Assembly: GCA_041648175.1 (NCBI GenBank)
Contig: JBAZPO010000038.1
Location: forward strand, 1-7,521
Length of the DNA: 7,521 nucleotides
Direction: 5' to 3'
Origin: Desulfobaccales bacterium
Lineage (GTDB): Bacteria > Desulfobacterota > Desulfobaccia > Desulfobaccales > 0-14-0-80-60-11
Shown: piece after piece, positions 1 to 5,653 of the stretch
Position numbering within the stretch: the first letter of the stretch is position 1
How the letters are laid out: every line of letters begins with the position of its first letter
Notes under the pieces: generated by a model
Databases searched by the model: none
What the model saw: the letters and a program-made list of their open reading frames with translations, nothing else
Told to the model about the DNA's origin: nothing
Translations under genes and position numbers: made by a program

Positions 1-1101
1 GATCGTGGTTTCCAGCTCGAGGCTCAGCGCCGCGGCCCGCGCTATCACCTCCTGGGGATCGGAAATCTCGGCCGGGGTGATCTTGTCCACCACTTCGGCG
101 GCCGTGTAGCCGAGCATGCGCTCGGCGCCGACATTGAATATTTGAATGACGCCCTGCGCGTCGGTGGCGATACTCGAGAAGTTGGCGCTGTTGAAAATCG
201 CGTTCTGCAAGGCCCCCGCTTTCAGCAGGGCCTCTTCCGCCTGCTTACGCGCGGTATTATCGGTACCGATCAGCAGATAGCCGATGATGGTGTTTTGAAC
301 GTCCCGTAGCGCCGTGACCGAGACGATTGCCGGAAAGCGGCTCCCGTCCTTGCGGATGTAGGTCAGTTCGTAGATGTCCTCGATCCCCCGGGAAGCCTTG
401 AAGACCAAGGCCTCGAAACCCGGCGTGATCTGGGTTTCCAGCTCGAGGCTCAACGCCGCGGCCCGCGCTATCACCTCCTGGGGATCGGAAATCTCGGCCG
501 GGGTGATCTTGTCCACCACTTCGGCAGCCGTGTAGCCGAGCATGCGCTCGGCGCCGACATTGAATATTTGAATGACGCCCTGCGCGTCGGTGGCGATACT
601 CGAGAAGTTGGCGCTGTTAAAAATCGCCTTCTGCAAGGCCCCCGCTTTAAGCAGGGCCTCTTCCGCCTGCTTGCGCGCGGTATTATCGGTGCCGATCAGC
701 AGATAGCCGATGATGGTGTCTTGAACGTCCCGCAGGGCCGTGACCGAGACGATTGCCGGAAAGCGGCTCCCGTCCTTGCGGATGTAGGTCAGTTCGTAGA
801 TATCCTCGATCCCCCGGGAAGCCTTGAAGACCAAGGCCTCGAAACCTGGCGTGATCTGGGTTTCCAGCTCGAGGCTCAACGCCGCGGCCCGCGCTATCAC
901 CTCCTGGGGATCGGAAATCTCGGCCGGGGTGATCTTGTTCACCACTTCGGCGGCCGTGTAGCCGAGCATGCGCTCGGCGCCGACATTGAATATTTGAATG
1001 ACGCCCTGTGCGTCGGTGGCGATACTCGAGAAGTTGGCGCTGTTGAAAATCGCCTTCTGCAAGGCCCCCGCTTTAAGCAGGGCCTCTTCCGCCTGCTTAC
1101 G
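1..1101 (-). repeat. Tandem 426-bp PAS-coding repeat (2.6 copies)
   Basis: The units occupy 676-1101, 250-675 and 1-249 (partial), with an exact 426-bp (142-codon) period. Counting by eye, the first two differ at about 11 of 426 bases, and the partial third differs from the second at about 8 of 249. Of the 11 differences between the full units, nine are synonymous and two exchange Asn and Asp. The array must continue left of the window, so total copy number is unknown. Such near-identical copies are prone to recombination and to collapse during short-read assembly. Confidence 0.95.
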
Positions 1102-1146
1102 CTCAGACTGCGGGACCAGCCAATTTTGGTCAGAGTAGTTTGCCAT
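1..1146 (-). CDS. Multi-PAS sensory protein, N-terminal part (3' end off the left edge)
   Basis: A frame of 382 codons without a stop starts at ATG 1146 and continues past base 1. After a short leader (MANYSDQNWL...) it consists of repeated 142-residue PAS+PAC units. Each unit begins RKQAEEALLKAGALQ, continues through FNSANFSSIATDAQGVIQIF and GAERMLGYTAAEV (PAS core), and ends in YIRKDGSRFPAIVSVTAL and GYLLIGTDNTARKQAEEAL (PAC and helical linker). Two full units and most of a third are visible. PAS domains bind small ligands or cofactors and usually feed a histidine kinase, diguanylate cyclase or similar output. The output domain is outside the window, so the enzyme class is unknown. There is no signal peptide or membrane helix in this part, so it looks cytoplasmic. 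The start is set by AGGA ten bases upstream; the ATG at 1153 is in another frame. The near-identity of the units is unusual. Confidence 0.85.
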   Translation of the reverse strand, partial: MANYSDQNWLVPQSERKQAEEALLKAGALQKAIFNSANFSSIATDAQGVIQIFNVGAERMLGYTAAEVVNKITPAEISDPQEVIARAAALSLELETQITPGFEALVFKASRGIEDIYELTYIRKDGSRFPAIVSVTALRDVQDTIIGYLLIGTDNTARKQAEEALLKAGALQKAIFNSANFSSIATDAQGVIQIFNVGAERMLGYTAAEVVDKITPAEISDPQEVIARAAALSLELETQITPGFEALVFKASRGIEDIYELTYIRKDGSRFPAIVSVTALRDVQNTIIGYLLIGTDNTARKQAEEALLKAGALQNAIFNSANFSSIATDAQGVIQIFNVGAERMLGYTAAEVVDKITPAEISDPQEVIARAAALSLELETTI

Positions 1147-1213
1147 TTCTCATCTTTCCTGGGAGGTCGCAGCCTGTCTTCGAGCCGTTCAAGCTAACAT
1201 ATTGAAAGTCAGG

Positions 1214-1239
1214 GCCCAGGGGCCCGAAGGCCCCTGGGC
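1214..1239 (-). terminator. UUCG-loop hairpin after the DUF6600 gene, probable 3'-end structure
   Basis: An 11-bp perfect GC-rich stem (GCCCAGGGGCC / GGCCCCTGGGC) encloses a four-base loop that reads TTCG on the minus strand. This gives the very stable C(UUCG)G tetraloop in the transcript. It lies about 17 bases after the stop codon of the DUF6600 gene and before the PAS gene. The following bases (CCTGACTTTC) are not a strong U tract, so it may protect mRNA 3' ends or act with Rho rather than as a classical intrinsic terminator. A sister copy lies at 2999-3022. Confidence 0.6.
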
Positions 1240-1255
1240 TATCGCTACTTCATGG

Positions 1256-2941
1256 TCATTCCGATTGCGGTTTTCCCTTTTGCTGCTCTTGGCGCTGTTG
1301 GGCCGGGGGCGCTGGTTTTCCCTTAACCGGAGGCTTAGCCTTGACTGCAGGTTCGGCCGGAACTGCAGGCTTAGCCGGAACTGCAGGCTTACCCTTGACC
1401 GCGGGCTCGGACGGTACGGCGGGCTTAGCCTTCACGGCTGGCTCGGCCGGCACCGCACGTTGGCCTGGTACTCTAGGTTTAGCCTTGACGGCAGGTTCGG
1501 CCGGCACCGCAGGTTTGGCTTTAACCGCGGGCTCGGCCGGTACGGCAGGCTTAGCCTTAACGGCTGGCTCGGCCGGTACCGCAGGCTTAGCCGGGATCGC
1601 AGGTTTTCCCTTAACCGCAGGCTCGGCTGGTACGGGAGGTTTACCTTTGACGGCAGGTTCGGCCGGCACCGCAGGTTTAGCCGGTACTACTGGTTTGGCC
1701 TTGACCGCAGGCTCGGCCGGCACGGCAGGCTTAGCCTTCACGGCAGGCTCTGCCGGTACCGCAGGCTGAGCCGCTACCGGCTTGATGGGCAGCGGTTTGA
1801 TCGGGACAATCTGCTGCTTCGGCGGTAGTTTCTGCACCTGCTGCTGCATTTGCGGAGTTAGAGGCATGAGCGCCTTGGCAGGCAAGCCTGCCCCCGGGAC
1901 GCCCTGGCCAGGTTTCACCGGATGCGGTTGCACCCTGGGAATTTGGGCCGTTAGTTGCGGCACTCCTTGGAGAGCCGGCAGATTTGCCTGGGCCAATCTG
2001 ATATTGCCCGTCGGTTTGGATGGCGGCAAGGGCTCACCCTTAAGCAAGGCAGGCGGCACAATCTGCCTGATGTAGGCGTTGCGGGCCACCAACTGCTGAG
2101 GCGGGACCACATTGTTGATCCTGGTGATGTTGGTTGTGTTGTTGGTGATGTTGTTGTTGATGATGGTTTGGTTAATGTTGGTGACTCGGGAGATATATTG
2201 CACCGGCGGACCCCAGCTATAGGCGCCGTAGCTGGGGGCGCGGCCCCTGGAAACGGCCGGAGCGTAATACGCGGGGGTGTAATAAGTGGACACAATCACC
2301 GTTTGCCGATAGAACACCGGCACATAGGACGGGGGCGCCAGCACCGGCTGGGAAATATAGGAATAGGCCGGAGTGTATGGCTGGCCAAAACCCAGCAGGA
2401 AGCTGGCCGCTTGGGCAAAAATCCATAATGGGGGGGTGAGCACGTCTGCTGCGGGCGCTCCGTAGGTCGACGGTGCATAGGCCGGGGGCGGGACATAGCC
2501 TTGAGGGGGAATCGGGGCCCAGCCCACATACGAGGCATTCACCGGCACGTTTTTGTGACTGGTGCGCCATTGCACCGTGGATGGATACCAGGTGCGTCCC
2601 GGAACCCAGACCCAGCCGTACCCGGCGGTGGGCATCCAGTTACCGTAATGGTAGGTAGCCCAACCCCAGGGTTCCTGGGACTCGAATATGTAGCCCTGTT
2701 TGGTGGGGACCCAGCGGCCGTCGGTATAAGGCCGCCAATCATCCCCGACTCGGCTGGGTTGCCACACCGGCCCATAATTCTCATATTCAAACCATTGCCC
2801 GTGCTGCTCGAGTTCATTATAAAACATCGCCACATCTTCCGGGGCTGCCTGGGCCAACTGGGTAAAACCAGTTCCCAGGACCAGAGCCAACCCCACGCAT
2901 AAGGCTGCTACCAACCCTAAATACCGTTGCTCTCTCTTCAT
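1256..2941 (-). CDS. DUF6600-type secreted protein with Pro/Ala/Lys repeat tail
   Basis: The protein is 561 residues. Residues 1-32 form a Sec signal peptide (MKREQRYLGL..., hydrophobic core, then AQAAPED). Residues about 38-147 carry the Trp/Tyr/Gly-rich motifs of the DUF6600 family: GQWFEY, W-P-Y-x-x-GRWVPT, EPWGWATYHYGNW, GWVWVPG, VQWR and YVGWAPIPP. Next come a Tyr/Pro-rich stretch (about 150-250), an Asn-rich stretch (about 255-278) and a Pro/Gln linker. The tail at about 393-544 is built from a PAVPAEPAVKAK-like 12-residue unit, and the C-terminus is polar. Known DUF6600 proteins are exported and of unknown function. The tail resembles extended Pro/Lys-rich envelope-spanning linkers such as that of TonB; a spacer or wall-binding role is inference. 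AAGGAG lies eight bases before the ATG. The TPR gene lies 88 bases upstream, and both genes end in the same hairpin block. Confidence 0.85.
   Translation of the reverse strand: MKREQRYLGLVAALCVGLALVLGTGFTQLAQAAPEDVAMFYNELEQHGQWFEYENYGPVWQPSRVGDDWRPYTDGRWVPTKQGYIFESQEPWGWATYHYGNWMPTAGYGWVWVPGRTWYPSTVQWRTSHKNVPVNASYVGWAPIPPQGYVPPPAYAPSTYGAPAADVLTPPLWIFAQAASFLLGFGQPYTPAYSYISQPVLAPPSYVPVFYRQTVIVSTYYTPAYYAPAVSRGRAPSYGAYSWGPPVQYISRVTNINQTIINNNITNNTTNITRINNVVPPQQLVARNAYIRQIVPPALLKGEPLPPSKPTGNIRLAQANLPALQGVPQLTAQIPRVQPHPVKPGQGVPGAGLPAKALMPLTPQMQQQVQKLPPKQQIVPIKPLPIKPVAAQPAVPAEPAVKAKPAVPAEPAVKAKPVVPAKPAVPAEPAVKGKPPVPAEPAVKGKPAIPAKPAVPAEPAVKAKPAVPAEPAVKAKPAVPAEPAVKAKPRVPGQRAVPAEPAVKAKPAVPSEPAVKGKPAVPAKPAVPAEPAVKAKPPVKGKPAPPAQQRQEQQKGKPQSE
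1310..1765 (-). repeat. 36-bp-period coding repeat array
   Basis: This is a contiguous in-frame array encoding about a dozen variants of PAVPAEPAVKAK, with occasional extra 18-bp half units (PAVPAK) and one degenerate unit (PRVPGQRAVPAE). There are no spacers between units, and third-position differences are frequent, so this is protein-level repetition rather than a CRISPR array. Because the unit length is a multiple of three and lacks stops, the opposite strand is also open over this stretch; those antisense frames are artefacts. Confidence 0.9.
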
Positions 2942-2998
2942 CCTGTCTGCTCCTTCAAGTAAGATCGCCGCCCGCGGCTAAGGTTGGCAATCAGAGGG

Positions 2999-3022
2999 CA
3001 CAGGGGCCCGAAGGCCCCTGTG
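2999..3022 (-). terminator. UUCG-loop hairpin after the TPR gene, probable 3'-end structure
   Basis: A 10-bp perfect stem (CACAGGGGCC / GGCCCCTGTG) carries a TTCG loop on the minus strand. It begins eight bases after the TPR gene stop codon and sits in the 88-base gap before the DUF6600 gene. There is no U tract (CCCTCTGATTG follows), so partial termination or mRNA stabilisation is as likely as full termination. It pairs with the hairpin at 1214-1239. The second base pair outward from the shared core is A-T here and C-G there, a compensatory change that supports a real RNA fold. Confidence 0.6.
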
Positions 3023-3029
3023 GTTATTG

Positions 3030-3581
3030 CTATTTCATGGGAGGCGGGGTTGACGGTTCCGGAGCCATAGGAGTTTTAGCAATCTTCTCCTGGAGCTTTT
3101 TGTAGTTCTCGTCAACAATGGGAGCGATAGTGCTGGTGGCGCCCAACTTCCGTAGCGGTTTCACCGCATTGCACAGGCCACCGACAAAGCAAGTCTGCTC
3201 CACCTGTTCCAGGTACTCTGTCGCATGGGCTTTGGCGTCGGTTAGATACGCCAGGGCATCCTTCAACTTGCCATTCTTCTCTTGCAGCACCGCCAGATTG
3301 TTCAGGGCAAAGGGATTATAGCGATCGCGGCTGAGGGCATCTTTGAACTGATATTCCGCGGCCTCATATTTGCCGTCCCGCAAGAGATCGTATCCTTTGG
3401 CTATGGGGGTGATTACGTCTTCCGCCATTAAGGCCCGGGGGCCGCTGCGGTGTTTGGGTTCACCCACGGTCGGCTGGGGGGCCGGGCCGGTCGTTTGTTG
3501 CGCCAGGGCCACGGACCCGAAAAGGAGCCCGATTGCTAACAAACAGGCGACCACGGTCATCAAGTTACGGGTATTACGCAT
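3030..3581 (-). CDS. Secreted TPR-repeat protein
   Basis: The protein is 183 residues from the chosen start. Residues 1-28 are a signal peptide (MRNTRNLMTV..., ending VALAQQ). A Pro-rich linker follows, then two tetratricopeptide repeats at about 59-92 (AKGYDLLRDGKYEAAEYQFKDAL) and 93-126 (NPFALNNLAVLQEKNGKLKDALAYL). After these comes a CFVGGLC pair (Cys 131 and 137) and a Pro-rich C-terminus ending PPPMK. TPRs mediate protein-protein contacts, so a periplasmic scaffold or assembly role is inferred; the partner is unknown. The frame is open further upstream to an ATG at 3674. ATG 3581 is preferred because GAGGAG lies nine bases before it and because it places the signal peptide at the N-terminus. 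It is followed by the DUF6600 gene, possibly co-transcribed. Confidence 0.85.
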   Translation of the reverse strand: MRNTRNLMTVVACLLAIGLLFGSVALAQQTTGPAPQPTVGEPKHRSGPRALMAEDVITPIAKGYDLLRDGKYEAAEYQFKDALSRDRYNPFALNNLAVLQEKNGKLKDALAYLTDAKAHATEYLEQVEQTCFVGGLCNAVKPLRKLGATSTIAPIVDENYKKLQEKIAKTPMAPEPSTPPPMK

Positions 3582-3761
3582 ATAAGCTCTCTCCTCAATT
3601 TTAGATAATGACATCGATCCTAGAGGCGCCATGGGCCGCCTTAACGCCAGGTTGAACCATGACGAAAGCAACAATCATTAATAAATTCTGCGTACGGTTC
3701 CGAGACCAATTAACGCTCGACGAAAGGCGCAAGCTCAACGTTTAAAATCCTTTTCGGTTAA

Positions 3762-4283
3762 TTACGAAGTCGGTTTCAAAAGAGACTTAGGCGCCCACTT
3801 GGGCAATAAGACGGCGTCAATCACATGGATTACGCCGTTAGTGGCCATGACGTCAGCTTTGATGATGTGGGCGGTACCCACCATATATTTGTCGCCCACT
3901 TTGGTGAGCACGAGGAGGTCGCCCCGATCCGTAGGACACAAGGTCTTGCATTCCTTAAGCCCCGGAAGATCTTTGGCCATATACTTGCCAGGGGTGATGT
4001 GGTAGAAAACCAAGTCCCGGACACGGGCGCCATCGGCCATCACGCCATCCAGGAAGTCTTTGGGCAGCTTGGCGAAGGCCTCGTCCGTGGGCGCAAACAG
4101 GGTGAAATTGCCCGGCATCGCCTTCAATTCCTGAGCATTGGCTTTATCCACGGCACTTAAGAAAGTCGTAAAATTGCCGGCAGCCTTTAAAGTATCGTAC
4201 ATATTTACGGGGGCTTGGCTCAGAGCCGTCCCTACCGAAAGCAGCACCACCAGTAACGTCATTAGGGCAATTTTTATTCTCAT
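3762..4283 (-). CDS. Secreted fasciclin (FAS1) domain protein
   Basis: The protein is 173 residues: a signal peptide (MRIKIALMTL...ALSQA, cleavage near 23) followed by a single FAS1 domain that fills the rest. The hallmark motifs are visible: H1 NFTLFAPTDEAFAKLP (about 59-74), the central FYHITPGKYM (93-102) and H2 ATNGVIHVIDAVLLP (147-161). FAS1 domains are secreted or surface adhesion and carbohydrate- or matrix-interaction modules; bacterial single-domain versions of this length are common. A Cys pair (112 and 116, ECKTLC) lies in the loop before the second half and may form a disulfide. AAGGAG sits nine bases before the ATG. The gene is separated by 161 bases from DUF3309 upstream and by 180 from the TPR gene downstream, so it may be its own transcription unit. 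Confidence 0.93.
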   Translation of the reverse strand: MRIKIALMTLLVVLLSVGTALSQAPVNMYDTLKAAGNFTTFLSAVDKANAQELKAMPGNFTLFAPTDEAFAKLPKDFLDGVMADGARVRDLVFYHITPGKYMAKDLPGLKECKTLCPTDRGDLLVLTKVGDKYMVGTAHIIKADVMATNGVIHVIDAVLLPKWAPKSLLKPTS

Positions 4284-4444
4284 TGCATCTTTCTCCTTAG
4301 TTTTTTTATGATCAAGCGTTGTCTAGCGTTACCTGGTCTCGGAAAACGCAAGCCTGTTTCCTCAAAAAAGTGCCATAAAGCTTATCCTCGCCAGCCACCT
4401 TAATTCCCGGCCGGTGCACCTCCTTTTCGATTCCCTCACTCCCC

Positions 4445-4600
4445 TTATAGTCGCCCAAGGAGGAACAGGATGAGAATCACTATCAGGATCGTCCCGACGA
4501 CACCAGTCGGAGCATAGCCCCATTCCCTGCTATGAGGCCAGGTAGGAAGGGCGCCGACGAGAAAGAGGATGAGTACGACAATTAAAATAGTGCCTAACAT
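4445..4600 (-). CDS. DUF3309 small two-helix membrane protein
   Basis: A 51-residue protein runs from ATG 4600 to TAA 4445-4447. The sequence begins MLGTILIVVLILFLVGALPT, continues WPHSREWGYAPTGVV and finishes with GTILIVILILFLLGRL. This matches the DUF3309 pattern (MLGTIL...GALPTWP.SR.WGY.P.G...L.GR) that I know from proteobacterial genomes. Two hydrophobic helices flank a short conserved polar hairpin, so it is an inner-membrane protein of unknown function, and the length is typical for the family. GGAGG lies six bases before the start. The BamE-like gene is 80 bases upstream and the FAS1 gene 161 bases downstream. Confidence 0.9.
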   Translation of the reverse strand: MLGTILIVVLILFLVGALPTWPHSREWGYAPTGVVGTILIVILILFLLGRL

Positions 4601-4621
4601 GGTATTCCTCCTTTGTGGTTA

Positions 4622-4634
4622 GCCTAAATTAGGC
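4622..4634. promoter_or_regulatory. Small perfect palindrome upstream of DUF3309
   Basis: GCCTAAATTAGGC has 6-bp arms around one central base and ends 21 bases before the DUF3309 start codon. The loop is too short for an RNA hairpin, so if it is functional it would be a dimeric repressor or activator site. A palindrome this short can arise by chance, and no promoter elements were seen around it. Confidence 0.2.
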
Positions 4635-4680
4635 GGCAGCCTTAGCACTGCTTTGACCGTAGCCACTTTCCCGGTCCCGG

Positions 4681-4995
4681 CTATTGCCCGGGCTTCGGGG
4701 CTTCTTTCCCGGGTTTGAGGAATTCTTTGGCGATAACTTTGCCGTTCATAAATTGGATGTTAATGGTGATGCCTTCCCCCTTCCACATGGCGGTGGCACC
4801 GGAAATCAGCGCCACATCGATACTGGAGGAATCGGCGGGTTCTCCCAGAATGGCCTTGACTTCCGCCAGAGTCATGCCGGTTTTGATTTTATCGAAGTTT
4901 TCCTGGTTAATCTTGGCGCCCGAGCAGGCCATGAGACACAACAAAAAAACCATGGCCACCGCGGCCGTCTTAAAACGTAACCGATGCCGTTCCAT
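4681..4995 (-). CDS. BamE/DUF3862-like small lipoprotein
   Basis: The protein is 104 residues. A basic N-terminus and hydrophobic stretch lead to the lipobox LMAC, with the lipidated Cys at 24. The mature part contains NFDKIKTGMTLAEVKAILGEP, the helix-turn-helix signature shared by the BamE (SmpA/OmlA) and DUF3862 folds. A beta-rich segment follows (ATAMWKGEGITINIQFMNGKV), then a Pro/Lys tail. True BamE works in the outer-membrane protein assembly complex. This protein lacks obvious further BamE motifs and is far from any bam gene, so only the fold is assigned. Start 4995 gives the full signal sequence; the nearest purine-rich stretch is GGGGG six bases upstream, a weaker Shine-Dalgarno than its neighbours have. 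DUF3096 lies 36 bases upstream behind a likely terminator. Confidence 0.85.
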   Translation of the reverse strand: MERHRLRFKTAAVAMVFLLCLMACSGAKINQENFDKIKTGMTLAEVKAILGEPADSSSIDVALISGATAMWKGEGITINIQFMNGKVIAKEFLKPGKEAPKPGQ

Positions 4996-5013
4996 GAGAT
5001 ACCCCCATTCCTT

Positions 5014-5050
5014 AAAAAAAGCAGGGTCAGGTTAATGAGGAACCAACCCT
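5014..5050 (-). terminator. Likely intrinsic terminator at the end of DUF3096
   Basis: On the minus strand, an outer stem AGGGT/ACCCT and an inner stem GGTT/AACC, separated by a small T versus TG internal loop, close on a 7-base loop. GC and then seven consecutive Ts follow. This is the only structure in the window with a proper U tract. The DUF3096 stop codon lies inside the hairpin, so the terminator overlaps the coding end, and the BamE-like gene just beyond would need its own promoter or readthrough. Confidence 0.5.
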
Positions 5051-5169
5051 ATAATACCGATGACAATTAAGTAGATCGCCACAATGTAGTTCAAGAGCCT
5101 GGGTATCATGAGAATTAATATTCCCGCTATCAGTGAGGCCACCGGTGTCAGATAAACAGTTGGGAACAT
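5032..5169 (-). CDS. DUF3096 small membrane protein
   Basis: A 45-residue protein runs from ATG 5169 to TAA 5032-5034. The N-terminus MFPTVYLTPVASLIAGILIL leads into the second helix, MIPRLLNYIVAIYLIVIGIIGL. The pattern (...P..ALIAGILIL..PRLLNYIVAIYLI.IG..GL) is that of DUF3096, a short protein of two membrane helices with a PRLLNYIVA turn and no known function. AGGAG lies seven bases before the start. A longer open frame covering the same bases (5027-5218) is in a different frame and has no membrane character, so I take it to be spurious. DUF3096, CsbD and DUF3309 genes often keep company in environmental proteobacteria, which fits a stress-related role by association only. Confidence 0.9.
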   Translation of the reverse strand: MFPTVYLTPVASLIAGILILMIPRLLNYIVAIYLIVIGIIGLVPH

Positions 5170-5266
5170 TTTCAGTCTCCTTGGATCTGGAAAAACCGCA
5201 GAGGTTTGGTCTGCCCATCCCCTATCGGCGCCTGGGCATGGGAAAAACGATGCAAAGGTAGTTCAT

Positions 5267-5458
5267 TTACTTCCAATGCTTCTTGAACTCCTTTTCCGCC
5301 TCTTCCTTGGTGATACCGTATCTCTCCTGGATTTTGCCGAGGAGTTGATCACGCTTTCCAGCAACGACGTCCAAATCATCGTCGGTGAGTTTGCCCCATT
5401 TCTCCCTAACCGTGCCTTTGAATTGCTTCCAGTTTCCTGCCACTTGATCCCAGTTCAT
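5267..5458 (-). CDS. CsbD family stress protein
   Basis: The protein is 63 residues and almost entirely the CsbD domain: MNWDQVAGNWKQFKGTVREKWG, then LTDDDLDVVAGKRDQLLGKI and ERYGITKEEAEKEFKKHW. The order (N-W-x-Q-x-x-GxWKQxKGxVxxxWGKLTDDDLxxxxGxxxxLxGxxQxxYG) and length match bacterial YjbJ/CsbD proteins. These are abundant, small, hydrophilic and cytoplasmic, and are induced in general or osmotic stress; their biochemical role is unknown. GGAGG lies six bases before the ATG. The nearest neighbours are the lipoprotein and its odd tail upstream (about 200 bases to the lipoprotein stop) and DUF3096 downstream (97 bases). No U-tract terminator is evident directly after it. Confidence 0.95.
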   Translation of the reverse strand: MNWDQVAGNWKQFKGTVREKWGKLTDDDLDVVAGKRDQLLGKIQERYGITKEEAEKEFKKHWK

Positions 5459-5470
5459 AACTTGCCTCCT

Positions 5471-5653
5471 TCACCTCAGTATTTGCTGAATATTCTGTTG
5501 CAGCGACTGCTGCTGTTGCATCATTGACGGGGGCATCATCACGCCCTGACCCATCGTAGACTCGTCTATCGCCAGCCCAGCAGCCCTATCTGCATCTGTC
5601 CCAACTTGGTGCTGGGGACCTCTTTTCCAAGTTTAATCCGGCTCCGGACACCG
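5471..5653 (-). other. Possible relic or extension: Met/Gln-rich open tail in the lipoprotein frame
   Basis: After the lipoprotein stop (5654-5656) the same frame meets a second TAA near 5636-5638. It then stays open for about 55 codons down to TGA 5471-5473, ending GVMMPPSMMQQQQSLQQ and NIQQILR. An ATG at 5554 would give a 27-residue peptide but has no convincing Shine-Dalgarno sequence. The composition looks like a genuine Gln-rich protein C-terminus. It may be the old tail of a longer lipoprotein now cut off by stops, a tiny separate gene, or chance. A third reading, open at 5566-5793, continues into the same stretch but shadows the lipoprotein and looks spurious. Confidence 0.25.

Noticed and set aside
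568..1197. Plus-strand 209-codon open frame over the PAS repeats
   Set aside because: It is antisense to well-recognised PAS domains and itself repeats with the 426-bp period.
1310..1765. CRISPR-like array with a 36-bp period
   Set aside because: Units are directly contiguous with no unique spacers, vary at third positions and remain in frame inside a signal-peptide-bearing protein.
1202..1828. Plus-strand open frames over the DUF6600 tail, rich in Arg/Leu/Gly or in Thr/Ala/Gly repeats
   Set aside because: They mirror the 36-bp coding repeat on the other strand. The unit is a multiple of three and lacks stops, so antisense frames stay open. No Shine-Dalgarno sequence or known fold is seen.
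3582..3674. N-terminal extension of the TPR protein to ATG 3674
   Set aside because: It would bury the signal peptide 31 residues inside the protein, whereas the ATG at 3581 has a strong GAGGAG at the right distance.
3582..3761. Promoter for the TPR gene in the 180-base gap (TTGAGC with GTTAAT at 18-base spacing)
   Set aside because: The matches to both hexamers are weak and similar ones occur elsewhere by chance.
4361..4375. Sigma-54-like promoter (TGGCAC then TTTTT) or U-tract terminator upstream of FAS1
   Set aside because: The -24-like TGGCAC is present but the -12 position reads TGAG rather than TTGC, and no stable GC-rich stem precedes the T run.
5027..5218. Minus-strand 63-codon frame (begins MGRPNLCGFS)
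   Set aside because: It overlaps DUF3096 in another frame, lacks a good ribosome-binding site and has no family features.
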